A DNA stretch of 5,007 nucleotides, taken from contig DCFU01000019.1 in NCBI GenBank assembly GCA_002319795.1, positions 1-5,007 of the forward strand, given 5' to 3'. The translations under genes were made by a program, and so were the position numbers. The stretch is from Megamonas sp. UBA1796 (GTDB lineage Bacteria; Bacillota; Negativicutes; Selenomonadales; Selenomonadaceae). How positions within the stretch are numbered: position 1 is the stretch's first letter; each line of letters starts with the position of its first letter. The notes under the pieces were generated by a model, which saw only the letters and a program-made list of their open reading frames with translations, did no database searches and had not been told where the DNA came from. Of this stretch, positions 4,768 through 5,007 are shown piece after piece.

Positions 4768-5007
4768 CTTAGGAATAATTCTTATAAAATATGACTTGAC
4801 ATAATAGCCATCGCGCCTTTTGATTTCAAGGGTTGAAGGCACCTTTATATTTTGTACCAGATGGAAAAACATGGTTATATTTTGTTTCATTTTCAGTGAC
4901 TTTTTGTCATTTTGTACGCGATAAGGTGCGGATAGGGTGCAAAATGGCTGTAGATTGAAAGCTTAGTCATAGTTCTGAAAAATCTAGTGTAATGACATGA
5001 TGAAAAA
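4768..5007. other. AT-rich non-coding end of window, possible terminal DNA of an integrated element
   Basis: No ORF of credible length is visible on either strand. The stretch is AT-rich, begins where the tRNA-Gly fragment stops, and contains the 30-bp-spaced repeats described separately plus GGTGC twice at 4925-4929 and 4936-4940. I see no convincing promoter or gene start. Confidence 0.5.
4845..4945. repeat. Phased short repeats ATTTTGTAC, 30-bp spacing, with one inverted copy
   Basis: ATTTTGTAC (4849-4857), ATTTTGTTT (4879-4887) and ATTTTGTAC (4909-4917) start exactly 30 bp apart. The first two share the longer TTATATTTTGT. An inverted variant GTGCAAAAT lies at 4937-4945. They sit about 80-180 bp from the tRNA-Gly fragment on the side where an integrated element would lie, so integrase arm-type sites are a reasonable guess. 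Operators of an element-borne regulator are the alternative. Confidence 0.5.

Noticed and set aside
4717..4800. Intact tRNA-Gly on the minus strand
   Set aside because: There is no D-arm and no 5' acceptor strand GCGGGCA within the expected distance; the upstream sequence is AT-rich and unrelated.

Overview
The window looks like chromosome of a diderm Firmicute (Negativicutes such as Sporomusa or Pelosinus relatives). This is inferred from a C-terminal outer-membrane beta-barrel gene next to Gram-positive-style genes: a LytTR response regulator, a CatA-type acetyltransferase and strong AGGAGG-like ribosome binding sites. No taxonomic marker is present, so the assignment is tentative.

Layout, left to right, with all protein genes on the + strand. 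(1) 3-755: the 3' part of an outer-membrane beta-barrel gene, closed by a strong terminator (810-847). (2) 916-1686: a single-gene LytTR-family response regulator with its own likely promoter and no histidine kinase in the window. (3) 1719-1921: a good sigma70-type promoter (TTGACC, 17 bp, TAGAAT) starts a leader RNA. The leader carries a ribosome binding site, a 46-codon small ORF, a terminator-like hairpin and a long-range closing stem. (4) 1922-3825: a complete-looking group IIC intron of about 1.9 kb (5' GTGCGCCC, domain V with a CGC triad, domain VI with a bulged A) encoding an intact LtrA-type reverse transcriptase/maturase without an HNH domain. (5) 3826-3919: the 3' exon, holding a rho-independent terminator 42 bp before the next start codon. 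(6) 3920-4579: a chloramphenicol acetyltransferase-like gene. (7) 4580-5007: non-coding DNA with a bidirectional terminator, the 3' half of a tRNA-Gly(CCC) gene on the minus strand, and a set of short repeats spaced 30 bp apart.

How the parts may work together is inference. No convincing promoter lies between the 3' exon terminator and the acetyltransferase start, so the gene is probably transcribed from the promoter at 1719-1747. The intron would then sit inside the 5' leader of a possible resistance gene, between its promoter and an attenuator-like terminator. Splicing would restore the leader. The same promoter carries an 8-bp direct repeat with the 21-bp spacing typical of LytTR-protein sites, which could link the upstream regulator to it.

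The truncated tRNA-Gly, with its own terminator to the left and phased repeats to the right, has the geometry of one end (attR-like) of an integrated element extending beyond the right edge of the window.
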